From Bacteroidota bacterium (GTDB lineage: Bacteria; Bacteroidota; Bacteroidia; 2-12-FULL-35-15), in contig JAOQAD010000037.1 of assembly GCA_025963775.1 (NCBI GenBank), forward strand, positions 189,638 through 253,637: DNA of 64,000 nucleotides. Direction: 5' to 3'. Shown here piece after piece: positions 48,828 through 58,815 of the stretch. Numbering within the stretch: the first letter of the stretch is position 1; every line of letters begins with the position of its first letter. Position numbers and translations under genes: made by a program. Below the pieces are notes generated by a model. That model was given only the letters and a program-made list of their open reading frames with translations. It was not told the origin of the DNA and did not search any database.

Positions 48828-51800
48828 TGCGTCATTTTTATAACCACTATAAAAACTCCATTTCCTTCCTGCTTGCAGTGATCCTGCTTGCCGGCTTCTT
48901 CGCCTATAATAAAATGCAGACCTCGCTTTTCCCGGAGGTCACTTTTCCGAAGATCAAGATCCTTGCGGATAATGGTCAGCAGCCTGTCGATAAGATGATG
49001 ATCACCGTAACAAAGCCGCTGGAGAATGCCATCAAGCAGGTGCACGACCTCAATATGGTGCAAAGCATCACCAGCCGCGGATCATGCGAGCTTTCGGCAT
49101 ATTTTAACTGGAATGCAAATATCGATCAGAGCCAGCAGATGATGGAATCGCGCATCAGCGAGATCAGGAACACACTGCCTGCGGGGATCCAGATCACTGT
49201 CGAAAAAATGAACCCCTCCCTGCTCGCTGTAATGGGCTACACCCTCGAATCAAAAGGAAAAAGCGCCATCGAGCAAAAGCTGATCGCTGAAAACATTGTG
49301 AAGCCTTTTTTATCACAGGTAACAGGGGTGGCCAGCGTACGTGTGCTGGGAGGAAAAACCAAAGAATACTGGGTGCAGCTGAACACACAAAAGATGAGCT
49401 CATTTGCCATCACGCCGGATCTTATCCGCGCTGCGCTGGATCAGACCAACTTTATCACTTCCAACGGCTATTCCTACGATTACAGGCGGTTGTACCTCAA
49501 CATTACCGATGCCGGGCTGTACAATAAAAATGATATTGAAAATGTGGTGCTGCGCAATGACGGGAAAAGAGTGATCCTTCTGAAAGACATTGCATCTGTT
49601 GAAATAAAGGAACAGGTGGAATACATAAAAGTGAACGCGAACGGAAAGGATGCCCTGCTTGTAAACGTCTTCAAACAGCCGAATTCCAACCTCGTGGAGA
49701 TCTCCGCCAACATGCAGGAAAAGGTAAAACAGCTTAACAAAATTTTACCGAAGAATGTTTTTCTCAAGCCCTATTACATCCAGTCTGATTTTGTGAACAC
49801 CGCCATTAAAAGCGTGGTGGATTGCCTTTGGCTTGGACTGTTGCTTGCGATCGTGGTGGCCATTATTTTCCTGCGCTCTGCAAAAGCAAGTGCGACCATC
49901 CTCATAACCATTCCGGTTACACTCGGGCTTACGCTGATCGTGCTGCTTGCCATCGGCTATACGTTCAACATCATGACGCTTGGCGCCATCGCAGCGGCTA
50001 TCGGACTTATCATCGATGATGCGATCGTGGTCGTGGAACAGATCCACCGCACACACGAAGAACATCCCGACGAAGCAACCTCTTCCCTGCTTGTACGCTC
50101 CATCCGCTATCTTTTCCCTGCTATGCTCGGCTCCTCATTGAGCACCATCGTGATCTTCGTTCCCTTTATCCTGATGGGCGGCGTTGCAGGTGCGTATTTC
50201 AATGTGCTTACCAACACCATGATCATCACGCTCATCTGTTCTTTTTTTGTTACCTGGCTGGGACTCCCGGTGATCTACCTTTTACTGTCGGGAAAAGACA
50301 AAAGAAAACCTCATCCTGCCGCAGCTCATCCTCCCGCACACAAGACCCGCTGGATCTCCTTTTTTATCAACCGCCCGGCATTCAGTTTCGTAGTGGCTGC
50401 AGCTCTCATTCTCAGCACCTGGTTTATTTTTCCACGCCTTGAAACAGGCTTTCTGCCCGACATTGATGAAGGAACGATCGTGCTCGATTACAAAGCACCG
50501 CCGGGAACTTCGGTGGAGGAAACAGACCGTATGCTGCGTGAAGCGGAAAAACTGCTGGTCCGGGTCCCCGAAGTGGAAACCTATACAAGGCGCACCGGTG
50601 CGGAAATGGGATTTTTTGTCACCGAGCCCAACTTCGGCGATTACCTCATCCAGCTGAAAACAAACCGTACGAGAAGCACAGGAGAAGTCATCGCCGATAT
50701 CCGCCGGCGCATTGAAAGCACGCAGCCTTCATTGGAAATTGATTTCGGACAGATCATCGGCGATATGCTGGGCGACCTCATGAGCTCCGCGCAGCCTGTC
50801 GAAATAAAAGTATTCGGGAATGACCCGCAGCAGCTCGACAAATATGCAAAACAGGTTGCCGGCATTGTTGAAGGAGTGAAAGGCACTGCGGATGTGTTTG
50901 ACGGGATCATTATTGCCGGCCCGGAAGTGACGGTGACACCAAAGTACGCGAAACTCGCGCAATACAACATCAGCCCCGCCGATTTTCAATACCAGATGCA
51001 GACACAGCTCGAAGGAAATGTGATCGGCAGCATCCTTGAAAATCAGCAGATGACTGATATCCGGATGATCTACCCGAACAGCAAGAATTCAGGGGTGAAC
51101 AATATCCTGCAGCAATCTGTTTTTTTACCCGGCGGTAAATTAAAAGCGATCGGCGAGCTTGCCGATGTGGAAATAAAACCGGGCATCGCGGAAATAAAGC
51201 GTGAGAACCTGCAATCCATGGCTTCTGTAACCGCCAGGCTCGATGGCAGCGACCTTGGTACGGTGATGAAAAATATTCAAAAGGAAATTGATGCGAACAT
51301 TCATTTGCCGCAGGGCTACCACATTGTATACGGCGGTGCTTTCGCAGAACAGAAAAAATCATTCGATGAACTGCTGATGATCCTTGTCACTGCCAGCATA
51401 CTGGTGTTTTCGGTGATCCTCTTCCTGTTCAGAGATTATAAAATCTCATTGCTGATCCTCATCGTTTCCCTGCTCGGGATCTCGGGAAGCTACATTGCAT
51501 TGTATCTTACCAATACGCCATTGAACGTGGGAAGCTACACCGGCCTCATCATGATCATCGGCATCATTGGTGAGAATGCGATCTTTACTTTCCAGCAATT
51601 CCGCGCAGCGCTGAAGAACAGCAGCCCGGAAGAAGCCATCGTGTATGCTATTTCAACACGCCTCCGCCCGAAATTAATGACAGCCCTCGGCGCCATCACT
51701 GCACTGATGCCACTTGCATTAGGCATAGGCACGGGCGCTCAGCTCCACCAACCGCTGGCCATAGCAGTGATCGGCGGATTTATTGTCGCCCTCCCGCTGC

Positions 51801-51865
51801 TACTGATCGTACTTCCTACCCTGCTGAAAATAATTTACAGGAAAAACATTCCTTCAGGCAATTGA
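48827..51865 (+). CDS. RND efflux transporter permease
   Basis: 1012 residues, the usual RND length, with 12 predicted membrane helices and two large periplasmic loops. TM4 contains IIDDAIVVVEQ with the essential Asp397-Asp398 pair for proton flow. Other conserved parts are LFPEVTFPKI near residue 37, FLPDIDEGTIVLDYKAPPGTS (in part: PDIDEGTIV) in the second half, and RLRPKLMTALGAITALMPLALGIG (in part: RLRPKLMTA). It works as a trimer in the inner membrane with the adaptor and TolC proteins. Features lean to multidrug or organic substrates rather than metals, but this is weak evidence. Confidence 0.94.
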   Translation: MRHFYNHYKNSISFLLAVILLAGFFAYNKMQTSLFPEVTFPKIKILADNGQQPVDKMMITVTKPLENAIKQVHDLNMVQSITSRGSCELSAYFNWNANIDQSQQMMESRISEIRNTLPAGIQITVEKMNPSLLAVMGYTLESKGKSAIEQKLIAENIVKPFLSQVTGVASVRVLGGKTKEYWVQLNTQKMSSFAITPDLIRAALDQTNFITSNGYSYDYRRLYLNITDAGLYNKNDIENVVLRNDGKRVILLKDIASVEIKEQVEYIKVNANGKDALLVNVFKQPNSNLVEISANMQEKVKQLNKILPKNVFLKPYYIQSDFVNTAIKSVVDCLWLGLLLAIVVAIIFLRSAKASATILITIPVTLGLTLIVLLAIGYTFNIMTLGAIAAAIGLIIDDAIVVVEQIHRTHEEHPDEATSSLLVRSIRYLFPAMLGSSLSTIVIFVPFILMGGVAGAYFNVLTNTMIITLICSFFVTWLGLPVIYLLLSGKDKRKPHPAAAHPPAHKTRWISFFINRPAFSFVVAAALILSTWFIFPRLETGFLPDIDEGTIVLDYKAPPGTSVEETDRMLREAEKLLVRVPEVETYTRRTGAEMGFFVTEPNFGDYLIQLKTNRTRSTGEVIADIRRRIESTQPSLEIDFGQIIGDMLGDLMSSAQPVEIKVFGNDPQQLDKYAKQVAGIVEGVKGTADVFDGIIIAGPEVTVTPKYAKLAQYNISPADFQYQMQTQLEGNVIGSILENQQMTDIRMIYPNSKNSGVNNILQQSVFLPGGKLKAIGELADVEIKPGIAEIKRENLQSMASVTARLDGSDLGTVMKNIQKEIDANIHLPQGYHIVYGGAFAEQKKSFDELLMILVTASILVFSVILFLFRDYKISLLILIVSLLGISGSYIALYLTNTPLNVGSYTGLIMIIGIIGENAIFTFQQFRAALKNSSPEEAIVYAISTRLRPKLMTALGAITALMPLALGIGTGAQLHQPLAIAVIGGFIVALPLLLIVLPTLLKIIYRKNIPSGN

Positions 51866-51896
51866 TCTTCCAAAAAAATGTAACGCACAAATTTTG

Positions 51897-51904
51897 TAGT
51901 TTTG
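51897..51904 (+). promoter_or_regulatory. TAnnTTTG -7 box
   Basis: TAGTTTTG lies 28 bases before the ATG at 51932 and after the RND operon. Confidence 0.45.
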
Positions 51905-51931
51905 TAATACGACCTTATAAAACTATTTAAG

Positions 51932-52435
51932 ATGGCATGGGAAGATGATGACGATGATAATGATTTCGGGTTCGGTGATGATGAATTATCGGAAGAGGAA
52001 ATGAAAAAGTTTGAATGGGAACGGCAGGAAAAATACAAAGCCATTCACAATCATCCGCTGTACAAGCTCGCCGTGGAGATCATGGAAACCGTAAATGCGC
52101 TCAATGAAAGCATTCTGGACGATGATGACCGCCAGATGTACGAAATGACGCTCACCGAAGCTTCCCTCATGCTTGCACCCAAAATAGCCGGGGCAATGGG
52201 CTCAGGCTCCCGCATTCTTTCACTGCAGAATGCATCCATTATCCGCTACCATGCGGAATTCCTGCTTACATCCACATCCGGCCTTAAATCGCTTGATTCT
52301 GTTGATAAAAAATACGTGCAGCTGCTCCGTGATGACATGATCCAGTTCCGCAGCCTGTTCAACAGCTGGGTAAAGGAGATCAAGAAAATGCCAAAGGATG
52401 ATTACGAAGATGAATGGGGATTGTACACCAGTTAA
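51932..52435 (+). CDS. Conserved hypothetical protein with acidic N-terminus
   Basis: 167 residues, cytoplasmic. The first 22 residues are almost all Asp, Glu and Gly (AWEDDDDDNDFGFGDDELSEEE in part). The rest is helical, with LYKLAVEIMETVNALNESI, MLAPKIAGAMGSGSRILS, and a final charged segment. I do not recognise a family. The acidic tail could mimic DNA or bind basic partners. It has a -7 box of its own and is convergent with the DUF72 gene 17 bases away. The function is unknown. Confidence 0.65.
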   Translation: MAWEDDDDDNDFGFGDDELSEEEMKKFEWERQEKYKAIHNHPLYKLAVEIMETVNALNESILDDDDRQMYEMTLTEASLMLAPKIAGAMGSGSRILSLQNASIIRYHAEFLLTSTSGLKSLDSVDKKYVQLLRDDMIQFRSLFNSWVKEIKKMPKDDYEDEWGLYTS

Positions 52436-52452
52436 CAGCATTGCCAACCGGC

Positions 52453-53172
52453 CTATCCTTCTATCATTTCCCTTATCGACATTGCATTTGCGATCGCCGC
52501 AAGGTACCAGGTGTTATTAAAATAAATATATCGCTCTTTGCATTCTCCCGGGATCTGCTGAGCCAGCTTTTTCAGCTGCGGCAGGCTGTATTCCGATTTG
52601 TACAACACCGGCCTTCCGTGAAAGCGCATGTAAAAGCATTCCTTCGTACGCACGATCTCTTCCGGCATTCCCGGGTAATCATTGTTGCAGAATGTGATGT
52701 TATGCTGCTCCAGCGCTTCATACACTTTTTTATCCCACCAGCCCGCATTCCTGAATTCGATCACTGTAGAGGGCTCATGCGGCACAGCAGCAAGCAGGTT
52801 CTCTAAATTTTCATCGGTATATTTAAAAGAAGGAGGCAGCTGGAACAGCACGCAGCCCAGCTTCTCCTGCAGGCCCTCTTCTGCAAGCTGTATGAACTCC
52901 TGCACCTTTTCCTTCGCATCCTTCATTTTCAAAGTATGCGTGATCAGCTTGTTTGCCTTTACGGAGAATTTAAAATCAGCCGGTGTGGCATCGTACATTG
53001 TCTTCAGGCCCTTTGCCGTGGGAAAGCGGTAAAAAGTACCATTCAGCTCCACCGTATTGAACTTTGAGCTGTAATGCGCCAGCCATTTGGAACGGGCAAG
53101 GTCAGCAGGATAGAATTTCCCTTTCCAGTCGGGGTAAACAAAGCCGGAGCAGCCGATGTGATTCTTTTTCAT
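52453..53172 (-). CDS. DUF72 family protein
   Basis: 239 residues from MKKNHIGCSGFVYPDWKGKFYP; the frame could start 63 bases upstream but that part shows no family likeness. GCSGFVYPDWKG at 7-18, FNTVELNGTFYRFP, FQLPPSFKYT, VIEFRNAGWW and CFYMRFHG are DUF72 (YecE) landmarks. The fold is a TIM barrel, and no enzymatic function is established for the family. It is followed by the convergent acidic protein gene, and an unrelated receiver gene lies upstream on the same strand with a 102-base gap. Confidence 0.9.
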   Translation of the reverse strand: MKKNHIGCSGFVYPDWKGKFYPADLARSKWLAHYSSKFNTVELNGTFYRFPTAKGLKTMYDATPADFKFSVKANKLITHTLKMKDAKEKVQEFIQLAEEGLQEKLGCVLFQLPPSFKYTDENLENLLAAVPHEPSTVIEFRNAGWWDKKVYEALEQHNITFCNNDYPGMPEEIVRTKECFYMRFHGRPVLYKSEYSLPQLKKLAQQIPGECKERYIYFNNTWYLAAIANAMSIREMIEG

Positions 53173-53274
53173 GTTGTGTTGCTTACAAAAAAATATTCCC
53201 TGAATGAATGGGAAATTAAATTCCCGCATGGACAACTAATGCCCCATCAAAATGGAATCATGGGAAATAAGCTG

Positions 53275-53670
53275 TTATAAAAACATCTGCTCGATGACCT
53301 CGGTTGTGAGCGGCTTTTCGAGGTAATTTTTCACATGCTTGTTGGTAAATGCGCGTTCCTTATTGTGAAGGTCGCATGAAAAGGACAGTGCTACAATTGA
53401 AACAAAGCTCCGGGTCTTGTGGTCAAGCTCCTCAAATTTTTCAAGAAATTCCCAGATGGTCACCGGGTAAAGGTCGATGTCCATAAAAAGCATGGCATAA
53501 TCAGCCTTCTTTTTTCCTGAATATTCCAATACAATATACTTCAGCGCAGCTTCAGGACAGTTGAAAGTCCTGATCTCAGCTGGTGCAATTGCAGTCCGGA
53601 TAGCCTGCGAAAGTACAAGGGCATTTACTTCATTATCGATAATAATGAAACGGGGAAATTTTTTTTTCAT
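53275..53670 (-). CDS. Response regulator receiver domain protein
   Basis: 131 residues, a single receiver domain without an output domain. Acidic residues Asp12 and Glu14 lie in IIIDNEVNAL, the phospho-acceptor is Asp64 in LFMDIDLY, and Lys119 is in NYLEKPL. The Thr position of the switch reads SIVALSFS. The divergent XRE gene begins 236 bases away. It may act on a separate output protein or in a phosphorelay; no kinase is adjacent. Confidence 0.82.
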   Translation of the reverse strand: MKKKFPRFIIIDNEVNALVLSQAIRTAIAPAEIRTFNCPEAALKYIVLEYSGKKKADYAMLFMDIDLYPVTIWEFLEKFEELDHKTRSFVSIVALSFSCDLHNKERAFTNKHVKNYLEKPLTTEVIEQMFL

Positions 53671-53905
53671 GGGCTCATTTTCACTTTTACCAGGAGTAGT
53701 TCCCTCAAAAGCTTAATTCATAGCTGGGTATCTGAATGCGAGCCCGTTTCTCGTGTTAATAAGACAAATTTTCAGTTTTATAAAATATACTACTAAAAAT
53801 AAATACCACAATATTTTACTTATCCTAAACAAAAATAGAATAATAATACAATTATATTGAATTACGATGGCGGGATTGTGATAAAAAAAAGGTATCCTTT
53901 GTAGC

Positions 53906-54253
53906 ATGAAGGATATGCACATCGGTAAACTCATCGAATTACGGATAGAGCAGATCGGAATGACCAAGGCGGAATTTGCAAGGCGGATCAACCGCTCTCC
54001 CCAGAATGTACAGGATCTTTTAACAAGGACCTCGGTGGATACTTCATTGCTGCTGGCGATAGGCAGGGCACTCGGATATAATTTTTTCAGGGCTTTTATC
54101 AATTATTCCGAAGTGATCTCCGACCTGAAGAAAAAAGGCATGAATGCCCCTTCCGATAAAAATAACATTGCAGAGCTCGAAAAAGCCCTTGCACACATTA
54201 CAAAAGAGCATGATAAATTGAAATCAGAGCTTACAAAACTTAAGAAAAAGTAA
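53906..54253 (+). CDS. XRE-type helix-turn-helix protein with coiled-coil tail
   Basis: 115 residues. Residues 8-62 form a lambda-repressor-like HTH (LRIEQIGMTKAEFARRINRSPQNVQDLL in part: MTKAEFARRINRSPQNVQDLL quoted as MTKAEFARRINRSPQNVQ). Residues 85-115 are a Lys/Glu/Leu heptad helix that may dimerise the protein. A start three codons later is also possible. It should bind DNA near its own promoter; no operator was recognised. A terminator follows at once and is shared with the convergent carA gene. Confidence 0.82.
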   Translation: MKDMHIGKLIELRIEQIGMTKAEFARRINRSPQNVQDLLTRTSVDTSLLLAIGRALGYNFFRAFINYSEVISDLKKKGMNAPSDKNNIAELEKALAHITKEHDKLKSELTKLKKK

Positions 54254-54278
54254 AATCCCGCCGGAGCGGGATTTTTTT
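54253..54278. terminator. Bidirectional terminator between XRE gene and carA
   Basis: AAATCCCGC-CGGA-GCGGGATTT with a T run on the plus side, overlapping the stop codons of both convergent genes. Confidence 0.85.
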
Positions 54279-55407
54279 ATGCAGGAACAGCTTTCTTATT
54301 TTCTTTCACAGATGATACCATCTTTATAAAATCATCGAAGAGGTAGCGGGCATCAAATGGCCCCGGGCAGGCTTCCGGGTGATACTGCACCGAAAACACA
54401 TGCTTATCCGTATAACGTAATCCTTCCACTGTATTATCATTGAGGTTCATGTGGGTGATCTCCATGTTCTTCACCTTTGCAACATCTTCGGGCTTAACGC
54501 TGAAACCGTGGTTCTGCGAAGTGATCTCGCTTTTGCCGGTGATCAGGTTCTTTACCGGCTGGTTGATGCCCCTGTGGCCTTTATGCAGCTTGAATGTAGG
54601 AATTCCGGATGCTTCCGCGATGAGCTGGTGCCCCAGGCAGATCCCGAAGGTGGGAACACCGGAATCGATGATCTTTTTAATGACTTCAACTTCATCCTTC
54701 ATCACGGAAGGATCGCCGGGGCCGTTGGAGATCATGAAACCGTCAGGATTCCAGTCCATCATTTCCTCAAAGGTTGCTTTCATCGGGAATACCTGCAGGT
54801 AGCAGCCTCTTTCCGTGAGAGAGCGTAAAATATTGGTCTTTGTGCCGTAATCGGTCACAGCCACCCTGAATTTTGCGTTTGGATCGCCTGCAAAATAAGG
54901 TTTGGTGGTGCTTACTTTTGAAGAAAGCTCCAGGCCGGCCATGGAAGGCACTTTTTTCAGCTTTTCCTTCAGTACATCGATATCGAGGGTTTCGGACGAG
55001 ACAATGCAGTTCATTGCACCTTTATCGCGGATATATCTTACGATAGCGCGCGTATCTACGTCGGAGATGGCAACTATACCATCTTTAAGGAAATAATCCT
55101 TTAAAGAGCCGTTTGAGCGTTTTCTTGAATGAAATTCGTTGAATTGCTTGCATACGAGACCGGCGATCTTGATGGAGCCCGATTCGGTCTCATCATCATT
55201 TACCCCGTAATTCCCGATATGCACATTGGTGGTCACTACGATCTGCCCGAAATAGGAAGGATCCGTAAAGATCTCCTGGTAGCCGGTCATCCCGGTATTG
55301 AAACAGATCTCGCCTGCGGTTGTCCCTATCGCTCCGGCTGCTTTGCCGTAAAACACTTTTCCATCTTCCAGTAATAAGATCGCGGGGGCTTTTGCTGTGT
55401 ATTTCAT
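54277..55407 (-). CDS. carA: Carbamoyl-phosphate synthase small (glutaminase) subunit
   Basis: 376 residues from MKYTAKAPAILLLEDGKVF; an upstream in-frame ATG only adds residues from an intergenic GCGCAAAG repeat. It releases ammonia from glutamine for the large subunit, feeding pyrimidine and arginine synthesis. The N-terminal domain has GEICFNTGMTGYQEIFTDPSY (in part: NTGMTGYQEIFTDPSY). The class I amidotransferase domain has the nucleophile Cys in FGICLGHQ and the catalytic His/Glu in VQYHPEACPGP. carB is not in the window. It lies downstream of rplQ, but a terminator between them suggests separate transcription. Confidence 0.96.
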   Translation of the reverse strand: MKYTAKAPAILLLEDGKVFYGKAAGAIGTTAGEICFNTGMTGYQEIFTDPSYFGQIVVTTNVHIGNYGVNDDETESGSIKIAGLVCKQFNEFHSRKRSNGSLKDYFLKDGIVAISDVDTRAIVRYIRDKGAMNCIVSSETLDIDVLKEKLKKVPSMAGLELSSKVSTTKPYFAGDPNAKFRVAVTDYGTKTNILRSLTERGCYLQVFPMKATFEEMMDWNPDGFMISNGPGDPSVMKDEVEVIKKIIDSGVPTFGICLGHQLIAEASGIPTFKLHKGHRGINQPVKNLITGKSEITSQNHGFSVKPEDVAKVKNMEITHMNLNDNTVEGLRYTDKHVFSVQYHPEACPGPFDARYLFDDFIKMVSSVKENKKAVPA

Positions 55408-55512
55408 AATTTTTCTTACCGCTAAGGCGCAAAGGCGCAAAGCTTTTGTTTATTCTTATTTAACCGAACGACTCATCATTTCCTGTACCTGGCTCCAGGC
55501 TTCCGGTCATAA

Positions 55513-55546
55513 AAAAAGGATAAAGCAAAAATACTTTATCCTTTTT
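55513..55546 (-). terminator. Terminator at the end of the spc/alpha operon
   Basis: On the minus strand AAAAAGGATAAAG-TATTTTTG-CTTTATCCTTTTT is followed by more T residues, 27 bases beyond the rplQ stop. A/T outer arms make it bidirectional. This ends the ribosomal operon before carA. Confidence 0.85.
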
Positions 55547-55572
55547 ATGATTTAAAATTTTAATTTCACAAA

Positions 55573-56073
55573 TTATTCACTTTTTGAGTTATCGTCTGCT
55601 GATTCCTCTTTTTTGTCTTCAGTTTTATCTGTCGCTTTTGCCTCAGTCGCTTTCTTTTTACCACCGCGCCTCGACGTTTTTGCTTTTGCAGGTGCTTTTG
55701 CAGCCAGCATGTTCTCGTTAAAGTCTACCAGTTCGATAAAACACATGTCGGCATTGTCACCGGCACGGGCACCTGTTTTCAGGATTCTTGTGTATCCACC
55801 CGGACGGTCAGCCACTTTTGCAGCAACATCCTTGAACAACATGCTCACAGCTTCCTTGTTTCCAAGGTAAGCGAACACTGTACGCCTTGAATGCGTTGAA
55901 TCATCCTTTGATTTTGTGATCAGCGGCTCTACGTATGTCCTTAAAGCTTTCGCTTTTGCAAGCGTGGTATTGATCCGTTTGTGCAGAATTAAAGAGCAAG
56001 CCATATTTGACAACATCGCTTTGCGGTGTGCTGATTTTCTGCCTAAATTGTTTATTTTATCTCCGTGTCTCAT
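55573..56073 (-). CDS. rplQ: 50S ribosomal protein L17 with C-terminal extension
   Basis: 166 residues from [21 protein letters not shown]; an upstream ATG lies in the repeat-like spacer. The L17 core covers about 1-118 ([21 protein letters not shown] in part, [21 protein letters not shown] in part). The last ~45 residues are a Lys/Ala/Glu-rich tail ([20 protein letters not shown] in part) absent from E. coli L17 and typical of Bacteroidota. It binds 23S rRNA in the large subunit near the exit tunnel. It is the last gene of the operon. Confidence 0.96.
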   Translation of the reverse strand: MRHGDKINNLGRKSAHRKAMLSNMACSLILHKRINTTLAKAKALRTYVEPLITKSKDDSTHSRRTVFAYLGNKEAVSMLFKDVAAKVADRPGGYTRILKTGARAGDNADMCFIELVDFNENMLAAKAPAKAKTSRRGGKKKATEAKATDKTEDKKEESADDNSKSE

Positions 56074-56088
56074 TGTTGTTTTAGTATT

Positions 56089-56147
56089 GAGATTTAAGAT
56101 GTGAGATTTGAGATGTCTCACATCTCCTGTCCCAGATCTCAGATCTA
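56089..56147. repeat. Quasi-repeat inverted repeat in the rpoA-rplQ spacer
   Basis: AGATGTGAG (56097-56105) and CTCACATCT (56117-56125) are perfect arms, flanked by further GAGAT/ATCTC units. The whole spacer is built from these quasi-repeats. Confidence 0.6.
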
Positions 56148-56151
56148 ATTT

Positions 56152-57144
56152 TTAGTCTTTATCTAATTTATATTTTGCTAAGTTCATTCCGAAGTTCAGG
56201 CCTTTGTTTGCAACAAGGTCTTCCAGCTCAGTAAGTGATTTTTTACCGAAGTTGCGGAATTTCAACAGGTCGTGTTTCGCGAAAGAAACAAGGTCCGCCA
56301 GGGTTTCCACGTCAGCAGCTTTTAAGCAATTCAAAGCGCGAACAGAAAGGTCCATGTCTACCAGTTTGGTTTTCAACAGCTGGCGCATGTGCAGGGAAGT
56401 TTCGTCAAATTCCTCAGTTGCCATTTTTTCTTCAGTATCCAGTGTGATACGCTCATCGGAGAATAACATGAAGTGATGGATCAGGATCTTTGCAGCTTCT
56501 TTCAATGCATCTTTCGGGTGGATAGAGCCATCGGTAACGATGTTCATCACCAGTTTCTCATAATCCGTTTTCTGCTCCACACGGTAGTTCTCAATGCTGT
56601 ATTGTACATTTTTGATCGGTGTGTAGATAGAATCGATAGGAATAAGGCCGGCGCTTGAGTTAACAGGCTTGTTCTCTTCAGCAGGAACATAACCGCGTCC
56701 TTTGTCAATTGTGATCTCGATCTTCAGCTTCACATTTGATTCCATGTTGCAGATCACGAGGTCAGAGTTCAACACCTGGAAACCGGAAGTGAATTTCCCG
56801 ATATCCCCTGCAGTAAGCTGGGTTTTGCCGGTAATGTTCACAGTCACTTTTTCAAAGTCAGTAGTATCGATCTGTTTCTTGAAACGAACCTGTTTCAAGT
56901 TAAGTATAATTTCAGTAACGTCTTCTGTAACACCTTTCAATGTTGAAAATTCATGGTCAACACCTTCGATCTTCACAGTAGTAATTGCATGCCCTTCAAG
57001 AGATGACAACAAAATCCTGCGCAAAGCATTACCTACAGTAATACCATAGCCAGGCTCTAGCGGACGGAATTCAAACTGTCCTTCAGTTTCACTGGAATTC
57101 ACCATTATAACCTTATCAGGTTTTTGAAAAGCTAAAATTGCCAT
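56152..57144 (-). CDS. rpoA: RNA polymerase alpha subunit
   Basis: 330 residues, full length. The N-terminal dimer domain includes [30 protein letters not shown] (in part: [21 protein letters not shown]) and [13 protein letters not shown]. The C-terminal DNA-binding domain (about 245-330) has [18 protein letters not shown] sequence, here [19 protein letters not shown], and [10 protein letters not shown]. It assembles the polymerase core and contacts upstream DNA and activators. It sits between rpsD and rplQ as in most bacteria. Confidence 0.98.
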   Translation of the reverse strand: MAILAFQKPDKVIMVNSSETEGQFEFRPLEPGYGITVGNALRRILLSSLEGHAITTVKIEGVDHEFSTLKGVTEDVTEIILNLKQVRFKKQIDTTDFEKVTVNITGKTQLTAGDIGKFTSGFQVLNSDLVICNMESNVKLKIEITIDKGRGYVPAEENKPVNSSAGLIPIDSIYTPIKNVQYSIENYRVEQKTDYEKLVMNIVTDGSIHPKDALKEAAKILIHHFMLFSDERITLDTEEKMATEEFDETSLHMRQLLKTKLVDMDLSVRALNCLKAADVETLADLVSFAKHDLLKFRNFGKKSLTELEDLVANKGLNFGMNLAKYKLDKD

Positions 57145-57200
57145 TGTATAGTTGTTTTAAGTTAAAAACTAATTTAAATAATCGAGCAAATTTACTGATT

Positions 57201-57806
57201 TTATTTCGAGTAAAGCTCGACAATCAGCTGCTCTTTAATGTTCTCAGGAATCTGAAGCCTTTCAGGAACATTAATGAACTTTCCGGTCATGGAAGACTTA
57301 TCAAAATCCATCCATGGGAAAGAGTTTGTTGCACCCGACACTGAAGTATTGATCACTTCAAGTGACCTTGAGCGCTCACGAACAGCAACAACATCACCCG
57401 GTTTAAGGATGTAAGATGCGATGTTCACAACGCTTCCGTTCACGGTAATGTGACGGTGGCCCACCAGCTGGCGTGCACCTGAACGTGTAGGCGCAATTCC
57501 CATACGGTAAACTACGTTATCGAGGCGGGATTCGATCAATTGTAACAAAACCTCACCTGTTACACCATGAGCACGCTGTGCCATGTGGTAGATCTTCGCG
57601 AACTGGCGCTCTAAGATACCGTATGTATATTTTGCTTTTTGCTTTTCCTGTAACTGAACAGCATATTCCGATTGCTTCGCACGTTTTTTAGACAAACCGT
57701 GCTGTCCCGGAGGGTAATTCTTTTTTTCTAAAACTTTATCAGGGCCAAAAATTGGTTCTTTGAATTTTCTTGCAATTTTTGATTTTGGGCCGATGTATCT
57801 TGCCAT
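57201..57806 (-). CDS. rpsD: 30S ribosomal protein S4
   Basis: 201 residues. [14 protein letters not shown] at the start, [19 protein letters not shown] (in part), and the S4 RNA-binding domain ([28 protein letters not shown] in part: [19 protein letters not shown]) are all present. It binds 16S rRNA first in small-subunit assembly. There is no zinc-binding Cys cluster at the N-terminus, so it is the Cys-free form. It follows rpsK in the operon with an 80-base gap. Confidence 0.98.
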   Translation of the reverse strand: MARYIGPKSKIARKFKEPIFGPDKVLEKKNYPPGQHGLSKKRAKQSEYAVQLQEKQKAKYTYGILERQFAKIYHMAQRAHGVTGEVLLQLIESRLDNVVYRMGIAPTRSGARQLVGHRHITVNGSVVNIASYILKPGDVVAVRERSRSLEVINTSVSGATNSFPWMDFDKSSMTGKFINVPERLQIPENIKEQLIVELYSK

Positions 57807-57886
57807 TGTATGTTATAATTTAATATTCTATATTTTTATATTGAGATGCCTTCCGACCTTTGTCTTACGGGCTTTTTAACTTGATC

Positions 57887-58297
57887 TTAAACCCTTCTGC
57901 GTTTTGGAGGGCGGCAACCGTTGTGGGGGATCGGGGTGATATCCATGATCTCGGAGATCTCGATTCCTACACCTGAAAGGGTTCTGATCGCTGACTCACG
58001 TCCTGCTCCCGGTCCTTTCACGAATACTTTCACTTTTCTCAGGCCTGCATCGTGCGCTACTTTACCGCAATCCTGTGCTGCTAACTGTGCCGCATAAGGT
58101 GTGTTCTTTTTAGAACCGCGGAATCCCATTTTACCTGCACTTGACCAGGAGATAACCTGTCCTGCATTGTTTGTTAAAGAAATGATGATATTGTTAAATG
58201 TAGCGTTGATATGGGCCTGGCCCACTGCCTCTACTTTAACAACTCTTTTCTTTGCCGCAGCTTTTGTTGCTGTGGTCGCTTGATTTTGTTTTGCCAT
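57887..58297 (-). CDS. rpsK: 30S ribosomal protein S11
   Basis: 136 residues. A short Ala/Lys-rich lead (1-22) precedes the core: [37 protein letters not shown] (in part: [28 protein letters not shown]), TPYAAQLAA, and the basic end [11 protein letters not shown]. It binds 16S rRNA at the platform near the E site. It is preceded by rpsM (66-base gap holding a small CCTTCCG/CGGAAAGG hairpin at about 58326-58347). Confidence 0.98.
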   Translation of the reverse strand: MAKQNQATTATKAAAKKRVVKVEAVGQAHINATFNNIIISLTNNAGQVISWSSAGKMGFRGSKKNTPYAAQLAAQDCGKVAHDAGLRKVKVFVKGPGAGRESAIRTLSGVGIEISEIMDITPIPHNGCRPPKRRRV

Positions 58298-58362
58298 TTT
58301 TGGTTTTTATATAAATGATCGTTCCCCTTCCGAAAGCCGGAAAGGCAACCGGTTGTTACTTA

Positions 58363-58740
58363 TTATTTAGTTACCTTTTTCTTGTTAGCAACTGTCTTAC
58401 GCTTACCTTTACGGGTACGTGCGTTGTTTTTAGTGGTCTGGCCACGAACCGGCAGGCCTAAACGGTGACGGATCCCGCGGTAAGAACCGATATCCATCAA
58501 ACGTTTGATGTGCAGCTGAACTTCAGAGCGTAAAGCACCTTCCAATTTGTATTTATCATTGAGGATGTTACGGATTGTTGTAAGCTGATCATCGTTCCAG
58601 TCCTGTACTTTCACATTGATATCAATTCCGGCTTCAGTCAATACCTTACGGGCAGTACTGCGGCCGATGCCGAAGATGTAAGTTAAACCGATTTCGCCTC
58701 TTTTGTTGTTTGGTAAGTCAATACCTGCAATTCTAGCCAT
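58363..58740 (-). CDS. rpsM: 30S ribosomal protein S13
   Basis: 125 residues. [25 protein letters not shown] (in part: [16 protein letters not shown]) opens the protein, and the C-terminal basic tail has [23 protein letters not shown] (in part: [17 protein letters not shown]). It contacts the tRNA in the P site and the large subunit through bridge B1. The upstream spacer (58741-58815) carries a GGGA/TCCC hairpin at about 58780-58801, then rpmJ. Confidence 0.98.
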   Translation of the reverse strand: MARIAGIDLPNNKRGEIGLTYIFGIGRSTARKVLTEAGIDINVKVQDWNDDQLTTIRNILNDKYKLEGALRSEVQLHIKRLMDIGSYRGIRHRLGLPVRGQTTKNNARTRKGKRKTVANKKKVTK

Positions 58741-58815
58741 TATTTTAAATTTTGATTTGTTGAATTCCTGATTTACCGGACCTGGGAATAAGCTCCCGGA
58801 TCCTGAAACCTAAAA

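Noticed and set aside
55408-55440. Longer N-terminus for carA
   Set aside because: The added residues come from a GCGCAAAG intergenic repeat; the ATG at 55407 gives the family start.
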